This document shows, piece after piece, positions 18,171-25,479 of a DNA stretch of 39,209 nt. The translations under genes and the position numbers were made by a program. The first letter of the stretch is position 1; each line of letters starts with the position of its first letter. Under the pieces are notes generated by a model. It saw nothing but the letters and a program-made list of their open reading frames with translations, was not told where the DNA came from and did not search any database. Source of the DNA: Planctomycetota bacterium (GTDB lineage Bacteria > Planctomycetota > UBA11346); assembly GCA_028280785.1 (NCBI GenBank), contig JANQLF010000300.1, positions 1-39,209 of the forward strand, read 5' to 3'.

Positions 18171-18983
18171 TTAAATGGCTGCGCTTAACCCGTTCAGGTG
18201 TTCCATACTACGACGAATACCGGTGCGCTCTTCTTCGCTGCCCTCGTATTCAATCGCAACGTAACCGTCGTAATTATTTTGCTCAAGAATTTCTAAGCAC
18301 TTACCCAGATCAACAAGGCCATCACCTAAGGTACAAGCCGTAACCGGATCAAAGCTGCTGTTATCTTTAAAGTGAATATACGAAGCCAAATGAACAACTT
18401 TTTCAAGTGATTCATGACCGTGTTCACCAACAGCCATAAAGTTACCAACGTCGATGGTTGCACGTAAGTTTGGACTATTCACCGCTTCGATCACTTCAAT
18501 TTGTTCAGCTGCAGACGCTGGTAAACCGCCGTGGTTTTCCAAAGCCAAAATAACACCAGCTTTTTCAGCCTCCGCGGTAACCACTTTAAGCGCTTCAATA
18601 ATGCGAGAAAAACAAGCTCGACGCTTTGATTCATCCTTGCGATCTTCTGGCGCTAAATGTCCACCAAAGATGCGCGAAACCGGTGCTTTCACCGCTGCTG
18701 ATAAATGAATACCAGCAATGACTGAATCAATTTGCTCTTGAAGCGCTGCGTCACCATCAAGGTTAAAATTATTACCCAATGATAAACCAGATAATTCGAG
18801 GCCAGTTGCCGCTAAGGCAGCCGGAATATCTTCACGCGATTTATCGAGATCACCGAGTAAGCGTACATGAAAATCAATTGCCTCAAAACCAAGTTCCTTG
18901 GTTAATTCAGCAAGTGAAAGACAGGTAAGATTTTCATCCTTCCATGTACGATGGAGGGAATAATGGCATAATGCATATTTCAT
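18171..18983 (-). CDS. Sugar phosphate isomerase/epimerase, xylose-isomerase-like TIM barrel
   Basis: A 270-residue TIM barrel. Strand-end metal-site motifs are VILALENHGGLP, LRATIDVGNFMA, SYIHFKDNSS and YVAIEYEGSEE. These resemble the inosose dehydratase/tagatose-epimerase group more than endonuclease IV. AGGAAAAC precedes the ATG. It lies 22 bp after a Gfo/Idh oxidoreductase and four before the GntR regulator; oxidoreductase and isomerase probably handle consecutive steps for the sugar sensed by the regulator. Substrate is not readable. Confidence 0.88.
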   Translation of the reverse strand: MKYALCHYSLHRTWKDENLTCLSLAELTKELGFEAIDFHVRLLGDLDKSREDIPAALAATGLELSGLSLGNNFNLDGDAALQEQIDSVIAGIHLSAAVKAPVSRIFGGHLAPEDRKDESKRRACFSRIIEALKVVTAEAEKAGVILALENHGGLPASAAEQIEVIEAVNSPNLRATIDVGNFMAVGEHGHESLEKVVHLASYIHFKDNSSFDPVTACTLGDGLVDLGKCLEILEQNNYDGYVAIEYEGSEEERTGIRRSMEHLNGLSAAI

Positions 18984-19005
18984 GATGTTTTCCTAATGAA
19001 TTAGA

Positions 19006-20049
19006 TTAAACGGGAGCAAGTTTACGTGCTTGTTCCATGACTTTCATTTGGCGTAAAACGCTAGCCGGGGCAACCGGAACTTTTGCACCATTACGCAAAC
19101 AGTCGTGTAACTCGACGTAATACATTTCATCACCAGTGGCATCAGGATCTTTTTCTTTATCCCACTCATGCTCCTGCATTGGCAGATCTTCGCGGCAATA
19201 GCCACGGGCTTCTGCAGCATCCTCAGAAACTTCACGAGCCTCCAATTCATCTGGATTGAAGTATTTCCATTTAATTACTGAACCAGTGCCAGTTAAACCG
19301 CCCTGGGTGCCCATGACTAACCATGGATCTTGGCCGTAGGCACAGGCAGAAGTTACTTCAACTTCACAGGTTGGATGACCTTCGCCATGTAACACTAATT
19401 TGACGTGATCGTCAGCATCACCAAGGGTTAATGTTTTATCGCGAATACAGAATACCTCCGGCTCACCTTCACCGAACAATTGCAGTGCAATGTCAATCGG
19501 ATGTGGCCCAGTATTATTCATCGAACCACCATCAAATTTCTTCAAGGTTTGCCAATCCCAACGACGTGCAAAACCATGGAAGGCTATACGAATATGCACG
19601 ATGCGACCAAGCACACCTGAATCGATAACTTCTTTTACTTTTAAATATTGTGCGTGATAGCGATAGTTTTGGAAAATACTCAACGTCTTACCACTACGCT
19701 CTTCAGCAGCCATCATTGCTTCGGCATCTTCAACACTACCGGCCATGGGCTTTTCACAAACAACATGCTTACCAGCTTCAAGTGCTTGGATAGACATGGG
19801 TGCATGTAATTGACTTGGCATGGCGACCACAACCAATTCAACGTTATCATCTTTTAATAAATCTTCGTACTCATCATAACCAACACAGCCGAAGCGTTCT
19901 TTGGCTTCGCCCAAACGTTCGATGCTTTTATCAAAGACAGAGACAATCTTAAATTGCTCAGCTAGCGGTTCTAATAAACGACAGTGAATGCCCCAGCCAC
20001 TGCGGCCGAGTCCAGCGATACCTACACGTATTGGGTCTGCATTGCCCAT
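19006..20049 (-). CDS. Gfo/Idh/MocA-family NAD(P)-dependent oxidoreductase
   Basis: A 347-residue protein starting with the Rossmann motif VGIAGLGRSGWGIH and carrying CEKPMAGS with conserved K100. GGSMNNTGPHPIDIALQLFG provides the His/Asp region of the substrate-binding C-terminal domain. AGGAG lies eight bases before the ATG. It is the first gene of the operon oxidoreductase - TIM barrel - GntR regulator - M55 peptidase. The palindrome at 20097-20116 lies about 48 bp upstream of its start. It is only distantly similar to the other Gfo/Idh protein in this window. Confidence 0.92.
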   Translation of the reverse strand: MGNADPIRVGIAGLGRSGWGIHCRLLEPLAEQFKIVSVFDKSIERLGEAKERFGCVGYDEYEDLLKDDNVELVVVAMPSQLHAPMSIQALEAGKHVVCEKPMAGSVEDAEAMMAAEERSGKTLSIFQNYRYHAQYLKVKEVIDSGVLGRIVHIRIAFHGFARRWDWQTLKKFDGGSMNNTGPHPIDIALQLFGEGEPEVFCIRDKTLTLGDADDHVKLVLHGEGHPTCEVEVTSACAYGQDPWLVMGTQGGLTGTGSVIKWKYFNPDELEAREVSEDAAEARGYCREDLPMQEHEWDKEKDPDATGDEMYYVELHDCLRNGAKVPVAPASVLRQMKVMEQARKLAPV

Positions 20050-20096
20050 AAGTTTTCTCCTGAGGCCACGTTATACCTTGCCTATTCTCGATCTCA

Positions 20097-20116
20097 AATA
20101 AAAACCGGTTTTTATT
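20097..20116. promoter_or_regulatory. Perfect 20-bp palindrome, candidate GntR-regulator operator
   Basis: AATAAAAACCGGTTTTTATT is a perfect 20-bp inverted repeat in the 146-bp region between the oxidoreductase operon and the divergent exported-protein gene. Its position, about 48 bp before the operon start, and a cotranscribed GntR-type regulator make autoregulation likely. It has no U-run placement that would make it a terminator for an upstream gene, since both flanking genes point away from it. Confidence 0.65.
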
Positions 20117-20195
20117 ATAAGTCACTATTTACAAATATTTTACGATAGATTTTCAGCCAATCTTTCTATGCTCTATCGAGACAATCGGAGCCACC

Positions 20196-20735
20196 ATGCG
20201 CGCATACCTTTCCCTCCTGCCCCTACTCTTAGTTAGCAGCGTCTATGCTGAGCAGATCTCCTTTGAAGATCTGATTAAAAAAGCTGATCGTGATTATGAA
20301 GTCCAAGCATTAACTCGCATCCGTTACAAAATGCCAGGTGCTCAATGGGCTTCCCACTTTCATAAAATCAATATTACCATAGATGGCGATAAGGCATTGG
20401 TTCATTTAAAAACACAATTAAAGGCAGGCAATAAAGAATTAAAACTCACATACCCCACCACCGAATTAATTAAAAAAGAAAAGGGAAAGTTAGAAACTCT
20501 AAAAGAGCTCTACACATATAAACGTGAGCTATCTGAGGCCCAAAGGAAATTACGCATATTCGTAAACTCTGACTATAAATTAAACCACAAATCAAAATTA
20601 GAGGACTTAATAAAAGCATTTGGAAAACCATTAAAGAAGACAGGGCATACGTCAATTGTCTACGAAACATACCACTATGAAAAATATGATGTATTGATAA
20701 ACGTTGATTTAATAAAAGATATTGTTATCAAATAA
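20196..20735 (+). CDS. Exported protein of unknown function
   Basis: A 179-residue protein with a clean signal peptide (MRAYLSLLPLLLVSSVYA, cleavage before EQ) and CGGAG before the ATG. The mature part is Lys-rich and mixed helix/strand, with a stretch DYKLNHKSKLEDLIKAFGKP. It contains no cysteine and no motif I recognise. It is divergent from the GntR-controlled operon, close to the palindrome, and could share its control. Periplasmic location is likely; function is unknown. Confidence 0.75.
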   Translation: MRAYLSLLPLLLVSSVYAEQISFEDLIKKADRDYEVQALTRIRYKMPGAQWASHFHKINITIDGDKALVHLKTQLKAGNKELKLTYPTTELIKKEKGKLETLKELYTYKRELSEAQRKLRIFVNSDYKLNHKSKLEDLIKAFGKPLKKTGHTSIVYETYHYEKYDVLINVDLIKDIVIK

Positions 20736-20748
20736 ATAGGCGGTCAGA

Positions 20749-20860
20749 TATCCCTGAGCCCAGGAGCGATTAATTTTAGCGCAAAATCATTTGAGTTAAT
20801 CTGTGTTCATCTGTGGTTCATAATTTTAGGCCGAGCTGGTGCTTGGCATTCCCAGGGATA
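20749..20860. repeat. Small intergenic repeat-like element with terminal inverted repeats and hairpin
   Basis: The ends are TATCCCTG (20749-20756) and its exact inverse CAGGGATA (20853-20860). Inside lie AATCTGTGTTCATCTGTGGTTC (from 20798), a word I recall from dispersed intergenic repeats in varied environmental bacteria, and a strong hairpin GCCGAGC-TGGT-GCTTGGC (20830-20847, one G-T wobble). The motif CCCAGG...TTAATT...AGCGCA also recurs in near-direct form at 20759-20783 and 20851-20869. It fills the only long gap between convergent genes in the window. Calling it a mobile non-coding element is inference; only one copy is visible here. Confidence 0.45.
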
Positions 20861-20861
20861 A

Positions 20862-21725
20862 TTAGCGCATATCGCGGTATTTTGCTGGGCTTGTCCACAT
20901 GTGCTTTTTAAAGACACGACTGAGATATTGCCGATTCGGGAAACCGCATTGAATCGCTATAGAATCAATGTCTTTTTCTGATGAGATCAGTAATTCTGCA
21001 GCCGCCTCAACGCGCCTCGTTAAAATATACTGCGTTGGCGTTTGACCGAGATGTTTCTTAAATAAGCGAATGCAGTGTTCATTAGTACACTGTAAAATAT
21101 CCGCTAAATCACCGATAGCGATATTTTGCGATAGCTGATTGTTAATATGACGAATGGCTGGTTGTAAGCGCTGCCAATTTTTCCCGGGATGGATGATCGC
21201 ATGTTGTTGTTGTGGACTGAGACCCAATAGAAATTCAGTGAAAACCTGGCTGGCAATATTTTGCGCCTCGAGTGCCAATAACATTTCATCGATATCTTCA
21301 GTGGAAAAACGCCTGGCCCAATCCCACATTAATTTAACTACATAGGGATTAGTTATAGCATAAATATCTTTGAACTGGCTATGTATTAATGCCGAAGGCA
21401 AACGTGGAATATCAACGTGGATATAAGCATGACCACTGCTGTGCTGTTTAGGAAAACGATAGTGATAGCCAACCCATGGCGGGAACAACGTTATCGCTTC
21501 ATGATTTACCGGATACCGTTTGCCATGACGCTCCAGATACATCCCTGGTCGATCACAGATATAGAGCCCCCAGGTCGGGTGCGACATATGCCTGTCATTA
21601 TACTCGGCCTCATTAAGATGGGCCCCGATACGAAGTATACGATATTGCCAGGTGGATAAATTATCCCTAGCTGCACGAAAGCGCGCATCATGCGGACACA
21701 GGTCCGCATCCGTGATCTGTGGCAT
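20862..21725 (-). CDS. AraC-family transcriptional regulator, probably of the beta-mannosidase operon
   Basis: A regulator of about 287 residues. The N-terminal cupin-like sensor contains TWGLYICDRPGMYLERHG and AITLFPPWVGYHYRF; the C-terminal double helix-turn-helix is IAIGDLADILQCTNEHCIRL and IDSIAIQCGFPNRQYLSRVF. Start choice is uncertain: an in-frame GTG at 21764 would abut the longest reading of the divergent gene and leave no promoter, so I prefer the ATG at 21725, although neither has a clear ribosome binding site. It is divergent from the GH2 beta-mannosidase/lyxose isomerase operon, its probable target. The 3' end touches the repeat-like element. Confidence 0.88.
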   Translation of the reverse strand: MPQITDADLCPHDARFRAARDNLSTWQYRILRIGAHLNEAEYNDRHMSHPTWGLYICDRPGMYLERHGKRYPVNHEAITLFPPWVGYHYRFPKQHSSGHAYIHVDIPRLPSALIHSQFKDIYAITNPYVVKLMWDWARRFSTEDIDEMLLALEAQNIASQVFTEFLLGLSPQQQHAIIHPGKNWQRLQPAIRHINNQLSQNIAIGDLADILQCTNEHCIRLFKKHLGQTPTQYILTRRVEAAAELLISSEKDIDSIAIQCGFPNRQYLSRVFKKHMWTSPAKYRDMR

Positions 21726-21827
21726 TAGATCAATATCAGATACATCAATATCGCTAACTGACACATGATTTACAGTAAAGGTGCGTATAGAATGTCAAAT
21801 TCAGGCAATAATAAGGAATCGAACCCC

Positions 21828-24332
21828 ATGGACGCACAGTTACAGGCCAGCCCACTCCAGCACCTCTCCCTCAACGGATCTTGGCAGATTGATGGCTACA
21901 AAGATCAACAACTCGCAGGCACCGTTCCTGGCTGCATTCACACTGATCTGTTGGCCCATGATTTGATTCCCGATATCCATTACCGCGACAATGAAACCAA
22001 AATGTATTGGGTCTACGAGCAAGACTGGACCTATAGCCGCAGCTTTAAACTCAGCGAAGAAGAAGCCGGATCACAAACAGTCCTGCTGCGCTGCCACGGC
22101 CTCGACACCCTCGCCACGGTATATGTGAATGAACAAGAAGTCGCCAAAACGAACAACATGCACCGCACTTGGGATATTGATATCAAAGGCGCTGCACAAG
22201 TTGGCGAAAACAGCATTAAAATTATCTTTCACAATGTCCTGCCGTACTTAAAGCAACAGCATGAATTAGGTTATGTACCTGCCTGGAATATTTTTAAAGA
22301 AGAATTCTGGGGTAATTCGTGGCTGCGTAAAATGCACTGTAGTTTTGGTTGGGACTGGGGCCCCATCGCACCGAGCATGGGTATTTGGCGCGATATTGAA
22401 ATATTAATCAGTGACAGCGCTTACCTAGATAGCGTTTATTTTGAACAAACTCACAGCGAAAATAATGTAGCAATCGATTGTAAAATTCCTGTCATCAATG
22501 CAGGAGAAAATTTAGAAGCAGAAATCACAGCACGTCTGGACGGTCAAGTTGTTGCCAGTCAATGCGAAGATATAAGCAACGACGGCACTGGTTCTATAAA
22601 GCTGAGTATTAATGATGCGCAATTATGGTGGCCAATAGATCTCGGCGAACAGACGCTCTATGATATCGATGTCACACTGCGCACTAAAGATGGCAACATT
22701 TTAGATACACAACATAAACGCCTCGGCCTGCGTACCCTTGAATTAATTCGTGAAGATGATGACGCTGGCCAAAGTTTTTTATTCCGCGTCAACGGCAAAG
22801 ATTTCTTTGCGAAAGGTGCTAACTGGGTACCCGTCCATAATTACTTGCCATCTATCACCCGTGAGCACTACGATGCGCGATTAACCGATGCCGCTGATGC
22901 ACATATGAATATGCTACGCGTTTGGGGTGGCGGTATTTATGAAGATGACAATTTTTACGACCTGTGTGATGAAAAAGGTATTTTAATTTGGCAAGACTTT
23001 ATGTTTGCCTGCAGCGCCTACCCCTTCCATAACGATGAACTCTGTGCCAACATCGCGGAAGAATTCAAAGATAATGTCAAACGCCTCCAGCATCATGCGA
23101 GCATCGCCCTTTGGTGCGGCAACAATGAACTAGAACAGGGATTGGTCAGTGATGAATGGACCAATCAAACCATGTCATGGAAAGATTATTCGCGTGTTTT
23201 CGATGGCATTTTAAAAGATATTTGCACTGAAATGGATCCGCAGCGCCCTTACTGGCCAGGCAGTCCACATACACCGATTAATGACCGCAATAATGGCAAT
23301 GATGAACGCAGTGGTGACTGTCACTTGTGGAATGTGTGGTTTGGCAACCAACCATTTGAAGCGCAACGCAATTGGACCTGCCGTTTCATGAGTGAATTTG
23401 GTTTCCAATCGTTTCCAGAGCCAAAAACACTGCGTGGTTTTACCGAAGAGCATGACCGTAATTTATCCAGCTACGTCATGGATTTCCATCAACGCAGCGG
23501 CATGGGTAATAAAACCATTTATAAATACATCATGGATTGGTTTTTATTACCGAAAAATTTAGACGAGACCCTATGGCTTAGCCAAATCAGTCAGGGCTTA
23601 TGTGTTAAATATGCAACCGAACATCTACGTCGCTTACAACCACATAACATGGGCGTCGTCTATTGGCAAATAAACGATATTTGGCCATGCGCCTCGTGGG
23701 CATCGGTTGATTATCATGGACGCTGGAAAGCGCTGCACTACATGGCTAAACAATTCTTCGCGCCGTTATTAGTCAGCATATTAGAAAATGAAAAAGACTG
23801 GACTTTTGAATTGCATATCAGCAATCATCACTTTGATAATCAAGATATTGACATCGTTTGGTCAATTACTGATACCAGTGGCAAAATCTTAAAAGAAGCA
23901 CGCACAACAAAATCATGTGCAGGCCAAGCAAGTACTACCATTGAAAAGATCGATTGCAGCGACTTGCAAAATGAATTCGAAACACGTGATATTTTATGCT
24001 GGGCACGTATTGAACAAAATGGCGAAGTCATTAATCGAAATTTTGGTCACATTTGCAAACCAAAATATATCACCCTCCAAGAGCCACAGATTGAAACGCA
24101 AATCGAAGCGCTCAATGACGGTCGCATCGCCGTTACCTTAAACAGCAATGTGCCAGCCTTATGGACGCGACTTGAGTGCGACGAACAAGACATCCGTTGG
24201 TCTGACAACTTCGTCAATATTGACGGCAGTAACGCTGTGCGCATCGAAAGCGTCCATCCAGTTACCGGCAGTGTTGATGAACTCGCCAAACAGATAAAAG
24301 TGAGCAGCCTCTACCACAGTGCCTGGGACTAA
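21828..24332 (+). CDS. GH2 beta-mannosidase
   Basis: About 834 residues with the GH2 order: galactose-binding-like domain, Ig-like domain, TIM barrel, C-terminal beta domains. Beta-mannosidase signatures are NMLRVWGGGIYEDDNFYDLC, WQDFMFACSAYP and ALWCGNNELEQG; the acid/base glutamate is E434 (CGNNE) and the nucleophile E523 (FMSEFGFQSF). No signal peptide, so it probably acts in the cytoplasm on imported beta-mannosides. AAGGA eleven bases before the ATG at 21828 supports this start; ATGs at 21792 and 21765 are in frame alternatives. It is followed after two bases by the lyxose/mannose isomerase. Family assignment is very firm. Confidence 0.95.
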   Translation: MDAQLQASPLQHLSLNGSWQIDGYKDQQLAGTVPGCIHTDLLAHDLIPDIHYRDNETKMYWVYEQDWTYSRSFKLSEEEAGSQTVLLRCHGLDTLATVYVNEQEVAKTNNMHRTWDIDIKGAAQVGENSIKIIFHNVLPYLKQQHELGYVPAWNIFKEEFWGNSWLRKMHCSFGWDWGPIAPSMGIWRDIEILISDSAYLDSVYFEQTHSENNVAIDCKIPVINAGENLEAEITARLDGQVVASQCEDISNDGTGSIKLSINDAQLWWPIDLGEQTLYDIDVTLRTKDGNILDTQHKRLGLRTLELIREDDDAGQSFLFRVNGKDFFAKGANWVPVHNYLPSITREHYDARLTDAADAHMNMLRVWGGGIYEDDNFYDLCDEKGILIWQDFMFACSAYPFHNDELCANIAEEFKDNVKRLQHHASIALWCGNNELEQGLVSDEWTNQTMSWKDYSRVFDGILKDICTEMDPQRPYWPGSPHTPINDRNNGNDERSGDCHLWNVWFGNQPFEAQRNWTCRFMSEFGFQSFPEPKTLRGFTEEHDRNLSSYVMDFHQRSGMGNKTIYKYIMDWFLLPKNLDETLWLSQISQGLCVKYATEHLRRLQPHNMGVVYWQINDIWPCASWASVDYHGRWKALHYMAKQFFAPLLVSILENEKDWTFELHISNHHFDNQDIDIVWSITDTSGKILKEARTTKSCAGQASTTIEKIDCSDLQNEFETRDILCWARIEQNGEVINRNFGHICKPKYITLQEPQIETQIEALNDGRIAVTLNSNVPALWTRLECDEQDIRWSDNFVNIDGSNAVRIESVHPVTGSVDELAKQIKVSSLYHSAWD

Positions 24333-24334
24333 TC

Positions 24335-24883
24335 ATGAAGCGATCCGAAATAAATGCCGTTATCAACGAAGCGACTGATGCTTTTTTCAAACATGGTTGG
24401 GCCATGCCACCCAATCCACGTTGGGATGTGACTGATTTCGGTCTTGGTGATTTTAGCGCCTGTGGCTTAACCCTCGTCAACCTCGCTGAGCAGCCTGAGT
24501 ACTGTGAAAAAATAATGTACGTGCGCAAAAATCAGGTGACCCCCTGTCATTGCCATGCGCAAAAAAAGGAAGACATCATTTGCCGCTTCGGTGAACTCGC
24601 TGTAGAAATTTCATCTAATAAGAATGATGTCGAAATGCAGATAAACGGCGAAGCGCGTAGCATCACGCCGGGTGAAGTTTTCAATCTGCAAGCCGGCGAA
24701 CGCATCACCATGACGCCTGGCATTAAACACAGTTTTTGGGCGGCCTCTGATTACGCCATCGTAGGTGAGGTTTCGACTGCTAACGATGACAGTAACGACA
24801 ACTTCTTTGAAAATGAAGAAGTTGGCCGATTCAGCGAAATTGAAGAGGACGAAGCAGCCTGCGTAAAGCTAGTCAGCGATTAG
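24335..24883 (+). CDS. D-lyxose/D-mannose isomerase (cupin type)
   Basis: A 182-residue cupin of the D-lyxose ketol-isomerase family. The metal site is readable as H72, H74 and E79 (TPCHCHAQKKED) plus H132 (MTPGIKHSFWA), and the family tail motif EVSTANDDSNDNFF is present. Characterised members convert D-lyxose to D-xylulose and D-mannose to D-fructose. The gene begins two bases after the beta-mannosidase stop, so it very likely turns mannose released by the glycosidases into fructose for glycolysis. This is an alternative to mannokinase plus mannose-6-phosphate isomerase, neither of which is seen here. Confidence 0.93.
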   Translation: MKRSEINAVINEATDAFFKHGWAMPPNPRWDVTDFGLGDFSACGLTLVNLAEQPEYCEKIMYVRKNQVTPCHCHAQKKEDIICRFGELAVEISSNKNDVEMQINGEARSITPGEVFNLQAGERITMTPGIKHSFWAASDYAIVGEVSTANDDSNDNFFENEEVGRFSEIEEDEAACVKLVSD

Positions 24884-24904
24884 TCCTATACCTCAATCTT
24901 CTAC

Positions 24905-24932
24905 GTGACATGGCACTCCGGATGTATATAAT
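24905..24932 (+). promoter_or_regulatory. Sigma-70-like promoter placed for a leaderless mRNA
   Basis: GTGACA (24905-24910, 5/6 to TTGACA) and a perfect TATAAT (24927-24932) are 16 bp apart. The ATG of the next gene is at 24942, so transcription would begin within a few bases of the start codon. No Shine-Dalgarno sequence fits between, consistent with a leaderless transcript. Confidence 0.55.
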
Positions 24933-24941
24933 ACAGGCACT

Positions 24942-25385
24942 ATGTTATATAAGCCATCGGTCTCTCGTGCCTGCATCTCGTCACTGAAAATCCCAGTGGT
25001 CATGACCTTTATTGTCAGCGTTTCACTCTTTCTTGAAGGGCGCGACATTGGAACTATCGCGCTGATTAGCAGCTTTGTTTTTCTCTTGCTTTACGCACCG
25101 CTTTTAGGCCTCATTTATTTTGAGTCTAAGTTTTCACTAGAGGTTAAAGACGAAGGGTTCCACATCAAAACCTCTGATTTTGACAAACTGATACCTTGGA
25201 ATGATATCAGCTCGGTGCAATTTACTGGTGATATTGTCGTCGTTTCTTCGTTGCCATTACAGAAAACCCTAAAAATTCCTTACATTGAAAAGGATGATCA
25301 AGAAAAGATTTATAAATCACACTTTGATCATCAGCATGTCAAACCGAGTACGAGCATTTTCAAAAATGCTCCCCCACCCGTCTAA
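24942..25385 (+). CDS. Small membrane protein with YcxB-like C-terminal domain
   Basis: A 147-residue protein with two membrane segments near the N-terminus (IPVVMTFIVSVSLFLEG, about 17-33; TIALISSFVFLLLYAPLLGL, about 38-57) and a cytosolic beta-rich domain (SLEVKDEGFHIKTSDFDKLI, then PWNDISSVQF). The order of two helices followed by a strand domain with a W.DI motif resembles YcxB-like/PH-like bacterial proteins of unknown role. A strong -10/-35 pair ends only nine bases before the ATG. The last codons hold an inverted repeat (GAGCATTTT/AAAATGCTC). Assignment to a family is tentative. Confidence 0.65.
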   Translation: MLYKPSVSRACISSLKIPVVMTFIVSVSLFLEGRDIGTIALISSFVFLLLYAPLLGLIYFESKFSLEVKDEGFHIKTSDFDKLIPWNDISSVQFTGDIVVVSSLPLQKTLKIPYIEKDDQEKIYKSHFDHQHVKPSTSIFKNAPPPV

Positions 25386-25479
25386 ACAGCCAATTATACG
25401 CCATGTTCATCAGTTACGCTCTCTGGCAAATGCGTTGAGAGAGCCTTCTCTTGTGGCAGCTATTACCTAGACTGAGTAC

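Noticed and set aside
25352-25371. Inverted repeat GAGCATTTT/AAAATGCTC as a terminator
   Set aside because: It lies inside the coding end of the small membrane protein and is followed by a C-run, not a T-run; a two-base loop is also too tight.
25418-25444. Hairpin GCTCTCT/AGAGAGC as an intrinsic terminator or attenuator before the giant kinase
   Set aside because: The stem is only 7 bp with a 13-base loop and no U-tract follows; too weak to call.
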